The translations under genes were made by a program, and so were the position numbers. A stretch of DNA of 17,529 nucleotides from Rhodospirillaceae bacterium. Lineage in GTDB: Bacteria > Pseudomonadota > Alphaproteobacteria > UBA828. Each line of letters starts with the position of its first letter. The stretch's first letter is position 1. The notes beneath the pieces are model-generated. The model searched no databases. It worked only from the letters and a program-made list of their open reading frames with translations, and was not told the DNA's origin. Shown piece after piece: positions 14,105-17,529 of the stretch. The DNA is taken from assembly GCA_028819955.1 (NCBI GenBank), contig JAPPKP010000232.1, positions 1 through 17,529 on the forward strand, read 5' to 3'.

Positions 14105-14988
14105 CCTGGCGACTTCGTCCAGCCCTGCGGCGGGCGGGCGAACCAGACGTGGACCTGCCCGGTGCCTGCCGCGTTCTCGTAGTCGCTGTAGGGTGTCCCG
14201 GTCGCGGCGCAGTCGCGTCCGCCGAGCGCAGCGACCATCATCAGGTAGTGGCCGAACAGGCCTTCCGGCTTGTGGGGGCGAAAGGCATCCATCGAGTCGA
14301 TGACCGCCGCGTGGTCGCCTTGCGCCCACCAGGCCAGGCGTTCCAAATCCGCGGCGCGCGCCTCTGGCGTGCGGATGTGGACCGGGTCCGAGGCTTCGTG
14401 CCGGTCGATCTCCGCGAGCGGCCAGAAGCGGTGGCTCATCCCGCCGCTCGCGAGCAGCACCACGCGCTCCGCCGAATCGGTGATCGCTCGCCCGAGCGCC
14501 GCTCCCACCGCGAGAAAATCCTCGTCGCGCGCGGTCTGGCAGATGCTGACCGAGACCCACCGCTCGCCCCGGTCCAGGTAGTGGGCGAGGTTGACGGTGG
14601 GGTAGTGGATCGGCAGGTGCGCATCGTCGTTGGCGATGCAGGGCACGCCTGCGTGCTCGCGCACCGCCGCCGCGATGCCCGCGGCAAGCGCCGGGCTGCC
14701 GGCGAGGTCGTAGGGAAGTCCGTGAATCCCGCGGGGCAGCTCGCCCGACGTATAGCGGCCCCGGCGGCGCTCGTGGGCGCTCACGATGAACTCCACGGTG
14801 GTGAACCAGTGGGTGTCGAACACCACGAAGGTGTCGGGCCTGAGGTCGTCCAGGATTTCTCGGCGCAGTCGCTCCAGTCCGGGCACGAGGCTGATCTCGC
14901 GCCCCTCGTTCAACTCGATCCGGACCGCCTTCGGCAGCATGATTGTTGGGACATGCGACAGAAAGCCGGCGCCCGCGATGTCTCCCAC
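14101..14988 (-). CDS. Class III extradiol ring-cleavage dioxygenase (LigB family)
   Basis: A 295-residue LigB-type enzyme. These Fe(II) proteins open catecholic rings next to the hydroxyls. The iron ligands fit the LigB positions closely: H12 (LSHVPT), H60 (FDTHWF) and E242 (PEGLFGHYLM), and H186 in ASGGMSHRF is the catalytic histidine. Similarity of VVFDTHWF, YTSGELPRGI and the end GTGQVHVWFA to bacterial homoprotocatechuate (3,4-dihydroxyphenylacetate) 2,3-dioxygenase suggests a catechol with a side-chain acid, but other catechols are possible. The start is GTG at 14988 with AGGAG seven bases upstream. It is divergent from the cytochrome P450 gene, which shares the 143-base intergenic region to ATG 15132. 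Confidence 0.9.
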   Translation of the reverse strand: MGDIAGAGFLSHVPTIMLPKAVRIELNEGREISLVPGLERLRREILDDLRPDTFVVFDTHWFTTVEFIVSAHERRRGRYTSGELPRGIHGLPYDLAGSPALAAGIAAAVREHAGVPCIANDDAHLPIHYPTVNLAHYLDRGERWVSVSICQTARDEDFLAVGAALGRAITDSAERVVLLASGGMSHRFWPLAEIDRHEASDPVHIRTPEARAADLERLAWWAQGDHAAVIDSMDAFRPHKPEGLFGHYLMMVAALGGRDCAATGTPYSDYENAAGTGQVHVWFARPPQGWTKSPG

Positions 14989-15020
14989 GTCTCCTCTCCT
15001 ATCGGCCTGCCTGCGTCCCG

Positions 15021-15044
15021 GAGCCGCCCCGTTGCCTCCGGCTC
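15021..15044. promoter_or_regulatory. Inverted repeat between divergent genes, possible operator
   Basis: GAGCCG (15021-15026) and CGGCTC (15039-15044) form a 6-bp inverted repeat with a 12-base spacer in the gap shared by the dioxygenase and P450 genes. A few further flanking bases also pair with mismatches. It lies upstream of the candidate P450 promoter, where a regulator could act on both directions. No regulator gene is visible in the window. Confidence 0.3.
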
Positions 15045-15067
15045 TGGCATACGGCGAACGAGCGCGG

Positions 15068-15097
15068 TGGACAGGTCGTTCGTATCCGAACTATCAT
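15068..15097 (+). promoter_or_regulatory. Sigma70-type promoter for the cytochrome P450 gene
   Basis: TGGACA (15068-15073) and TATCAT (15092-15097) match the -35 and -10 consensus at five of six positions each, with an 18-base spacer. This is the best promoter-like sequence I saw in the window. The -10 box overlaps the first in-frame ATGs at 15096 and 15099, so transcription would begin about 15104, after them. This argues for translation from ATG 15132. Confidence 0.55.
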
Positions 15098-15131
15098 GAT
15101 GGCAACCGGTTCGCAACCAGACGAGGCCGCC

Positions 15132-16391
15132 ATGTCCGCGCTACGTTCGCCCGAGCCGGAGGGCATCGCCGACCTCTCCTCCCACGACTCCTTCGTCGAT
15201 TGCGTGCCTCACAGGACCTTCGCGGCGCTGCGGCGCGACGACCCGGTCGCGTGGTTCGACGAGCGCGATGCCTCCGGGTTCTGGGCCATCACCCGCCACG
15301 AGGACATCACGGAGATCAGCAAGAACTTCCGGCAGTTCACGACCCGGCACGGGATTCGCCTGGAAGAGATGTCGGAAGAGGAGCGGATCGCGCGCCTCAC
15401 CATGATGGAGCAGGACCCGCCCGAGCACACCCGGCTGCGCCGCCTGGTCAACCGCACCTTCTCGCGCCGCTTCATCGAGACCTACCGGGACCGGGTCCGC
15501 GCCATCGTCTCCCGCGTGCTCGACGAGGCCCTGAAGCAGGACGAGTTCGATTGCGTGGACGCGATCGCGAAGCCCCTGCCCATGCTGATGCTGGCGGGGG
15601 TGCTCGGCGTCTCGGAGGAGGACGGCGCCTGGCTCGCCGACAAGGGCGACGAGATGATGGCGAACAGCGACCCCGACTTCACCGACCACGTGGTCGACCA
15701 GACCGACACCGACGCCTTCCGCCTCATGCCCTTCCGCTCGCCGGCGGGCGCGGAGGTCTTCGAGTACGCCGAGCGCCAGGCCGCGCTCCGGCGCGGCAAG
15801 CCGCGCGGCGACGTGATCAGCCTTCTGCTCGAGCCCGACCGCGACGGCGAGCCGCTCACCGATCACGAGTTCAAGAACTTCTTCACGCTGCTGGTGGTGG
15901 CGGGCAACGACACCACGCGCTATGCGGTCGCCTCTTCCGTCGACCTGTTGGCTCGTGAGCCCCACCTCTTCGAGCAGCTTCAGGGCGCCGACGATGCGCT
16001 CTGGGGAACGGCGGTAGAGGAGCTGCTGCGCATCTCGTCCCCCACCATGCACTTTCGCCGGACCGCCGTGGAGGACTTCGAGATGCACGGGCGCACCATT
16101 GCGGCGGGCGACAAGGTGATTCTGTGGTTCATCTCCGGCAACTTCGACGACCGGGTCTTCGAGCATCCCTATGACGCCGATTTCGCACGCGATCCCAACC
16201 CGCAGATGGCCTTCGGGCGGGGCGGGCCGCACCTGTGCCTGGGCCTCTGGCTGGCGCGGCTGGAGCTGCGCATCGTGCTCGAGGAGCTGACCCGGCGGGT
16301 GCGCACGCTCCGGCCGGCCGGCCGGGCGCTTCGGCTCCGCTCGAACTTCATCAACGGCATCAAGTTCCTGCCGGTGTCGGTAACCTGCTGA
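15132..16391 (+). CDS. Cytochrome P450
   Basis: A 419-residue soluble bacterial P450. The I-helix oxygen motif is A257-G-N-D-T-T262, the ExxR is E297-L-L-R300, and the heme loop is FGRGGPHLCLG with C369 as the thiolate ligand; the extra residue in FGxGGPHxCLG is a known variant seen for example in CYP125/CYP142-like proteins. Such enzymes are fed by ferredoxin and ferredoxin reductase, neither of which is adjacent. The start at 15132 is preferred over 15096/15099 because a promoter -10 box overlaps the earlier ATGs, GAGG precedes 15132, and the total then matches the usual ~400-420 residues. Its substrate is not predictable; with the divergent catechol dioxygenase it may act on an aromatic or terpenoid compound. 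A glutamine synthetase-like gene follows after 30 bases. Confidence 0.95.
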   Translation: MSALRSPEPEGIADLSSHDSFVDCVPHRTFAALRRDDPVAWFDERDASGFWAITRHEDITEISKNFRQFTTRHGIRLEEMSEEERIARLTMMEQDPPEHTRLRRLVNRTFSRRFIETYRDRVRAIVSRVLDEALKQDEFDCVDAIAKPLPMLMLAGVLGVSEEDGAWLADKGDEMMANSDPDFTDHVVDQTDTDAFRLMPFRSPAGAEVFEYAERQAALRRGKPRGDVISLLLEPDRDGEPLTDHEFKNFFTLLVVAGNDTTRYAVASSVDLLAREPHLFEQLQGADDALWGTAVEELLRISSPTMHFRRTAVEDFEMHGRTIAAGDKVILWFISGNFDDRVFEHPYDADFARDPNPQMAFGRGGPHLCLGLWLARLELRIVLEELTRRVRTLRPAGRALRLRSNFINGIKFLPVSVTC

Positions 16392-16421
16392 CCGGCGCGG
16401 CCGAGGCATGGGGCGCTTGGC

Positions 16422-17529
16422 ATGAGCGACTACGAACGTATTCGGGTCCTGTTCTGCGATCACCTGAACCTCGCGCGCGGCAAGTACGTCCCGCGCGCGA
16501 TGGCCGAGAGCGGCTCGCTCCGGCACTGCGTCGGGGTCTACGCGGTGGACTACGAGCGTGCCTTGATCCCCGCCCCCGGATCGGGTGTGCCCGAAGGCCT
16601 GCCGGACATGGAGGCGACGTTCGACCTCGACCGGGTCCGGCCCGGCTGGGAGCCCGGCACCGGCGTGGTGGTGGCGGACCTGGAGAAGGAGGGTCAGCCG
16701 CTCGGGCTCTGCGCGCGCGGCGCGCTCGCCCGCGCTATCGCCGCATGGCAGCAGGCGGGCCTCGCTCCCTTCCTCGGCATCGAGCTCGAGGCCTTCGTCT
16801 TCGAGCGCGATTCCGCCGGCAGCTGGGTGCCCTACGACACCCCCGGCGCCTACGTCTACGGCACCGGCAGCGCCGTCGACCCCGCCGGCCTGGTCGACGA
16901 CATCTGGTCGCAGGCGCGGGCCTGCGGCTTCCCGCTGGAGGCGATCAACTCCGAGTTCGACTGGCCGCAGTTCGAGTTCACGCTGCGCTACCGGGACGCG
17001 CTCGGCGCCATCGACGACATCTTCCTGTTCAGGCTGATGGCGCGCGAGGTCGCGGCGAAGCGGGGCTATCTGCTCAGCTTCATGCCGAAGCCGCTCTCGG
17101 ATCGCGGCGGCAGCGGGGTCCACCTCAACCTCAGCCTCGCCGACTCGCGCGGGGACAACGCCTTCGCCGATCCCGCGCAGGAGGACGGCCTCTCCGAGCT
17201 TGCCCGGCGGTGCATCGCGGGGCTCATGCACCACCACCGCGCCATGGCCGGGCTGATCGCGCCCACCGTCAACTCCTACCGCCGGCTGCGCCCGGCGAGC
17301 CTCGCCGGCTACTGGGCGAACTGGGGCTACGACCACCGCGGCGTCGCGGTGCGCATTCCCGGCGAGCGGGGCCCGGCGACGCGGATCGAGCACCGCCTCG
17401 GCGACGGCGCCGCCAACCCCTACGTAGCGGCGGCGGCGGTGCTGCAGGCGGCGCGGCTGGGGGTCGAGAACGGGTACCCGCTCCCGCCGGCGGAGACCGG
17501 CGACGGGCTGGAGACGGTCGACACCGAGG
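16422..17529 (+). CDS. Glutamine synthetase-like (gamma-glutamyl-amine/polyamine ligase family), 3' end beyond window
   Basis: An open frame of 369 residues that continues past the right edge with no stop. It shows the GS catalytic core: E121-L-E123 (GIELEAFVF, metal ligands), E178 and E185 (INSEFDWPQFEF), H234 in GGSGVHLNLSL, N284-S-Y-R-R (substrate arginines, NSYRRL) and the RIEHRLGDGAANPYVAAAAVL block near the end. Its N-terminal domain is short and divergent from assimilatory GlnA, and the FDWPQFEF variant resembles the PuuA/GlnA3-type gamma-glutamyl ligases that couple glutamate to amines using ATP. About 60-100 residues should be missing. It begins 30 bases after the P450 stop and is probably co-transcribed. 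Start is the ATG at 16422; ribosome binding site is weak. Confidence 0.9.
   Translation, partial: MSDYERIRVLFCDHLNLARGKYVPRAMAESGSLRHCVGVYAVDYERALIPAPGSGVPEGLPDMEATFDLDRVRPGWEPGTGVVVADLEKEGQPLGLCARGALARAIAAWQQAGLAPFLGIELEAFVFERDSAGSWVPYDTPGAYVYGTGSAVDPAGLVDDIWSQARACGFPLEAINSEFDWPQFEFTLRYRDALGAIDDIFLFRLMAREVAAKRGYLLSFMPKPLSDRGGSGVHLNLSLADSRGDNAFADPAQEDGLSELARRCIAGLMHHHRAMAGLIAPTVNSYRRLRPASLAGYWANWGYDHRGVAVRIPGERGPATRIEHRLGDGAANPYVAAAAVLQAARLGVENGYPLPPAETGDGLETVDTE

Noticed and set aside
11315..14560. Very long minus-strand frame of about 1081 codons
   Set aside because: It is a shadow of the plus-strand nitrile hydratase and amidohydrolase genes in high-GC DNA; the translation is low-complexity (His, Arg, Ala, Gly) without domains.
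15141..17393. Minus-strand frame of 750 codons opposite the P450 and GS-like genes
   Set aside because: Shadow frame produced by high GC content; no motif, whereas both plus-strand genes carry full catalytic motifs.

Overview
High-GC (roughly two-thirds G+C), tightly packed bacterial DNA with short intergenic gaps. Protein similarities recalled from family knowledge (PhaR-type polyhydroxyalkanoate regulator, AcuI-type acryloyl-CoA reductase, GFA and MOSC proteins, YceI/cytochrome b561 pair) suggest a metabolically versatile alphaproteobacterium. No rRNA or other marker gene is present, so this placement is an inference. The window is mostly catabolic and accessory chromosomal DNA. No CRISPR array, phage gene or intact insertion sequence was seen.

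Layout. (1) 1-7366, all + strand: the 3' end of a hydantoinase/oxoprolinase A gene and a complete B gene; phaR; a secreted four-cysteine protein and an 88-residue protein, both of unknown function; a YceI-like periplasmic protein with a cytochrome b561; a beta-carbonic anhydrase; a GFA-family zinc protein; and a MOSC-domain protein. (2) 7379-9793, - strand: an acetamidase/formamidase-family enzyme, a phytanoyl-CoA dioxygenase-family oxygenase, and a tRNA-Lys(CTT) gene with encoded CCA. (3) 10029-14104, + strand: an AcuI-like reductase, then a compact three-gene nitrile hydratase-family set in which the beta subunit is encoded as two separate proteins ahead of the cobalt-type alpha subunit, then an amidohydrolase of the D-aminoacylase type. 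(4) 14101-17529: a LigB-type extradiol dioxygenase on the - strand, divergent from a + strand cytochrome P450, which is followed by a glutamine synthetase-like ligase cut by the window end.

The most interesting part is 11103-12364. Splitting the nitrile hydratase beta subunit into N- and C-terminal halves, in the order betaN-betaC-alpha, is the architecture of thiocyanate hydrolase (scnB-scnA-scnC) rather than ordinary nitrile hydratase. An Arg-Arg pair in the betaN protein and an Arg three residues after the metal-binding motif also recall thiocyanate hydrolase. The proteins are nevertheless short and lack insertions I recall from the characterised enzyme. This may be a minimal three-subunit member with an unknown nitrile-like substrate. 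Its neighbours (acryloyl-CoA reductase, amidohydrolase, formamidase-family enzyme) fit a nitrile/amide catabolic island. The downstream ring-cleavage dioxygenase, P450 and GS-like ligase look like a second catabolic module, perhaps for an aromatic or amine compound.
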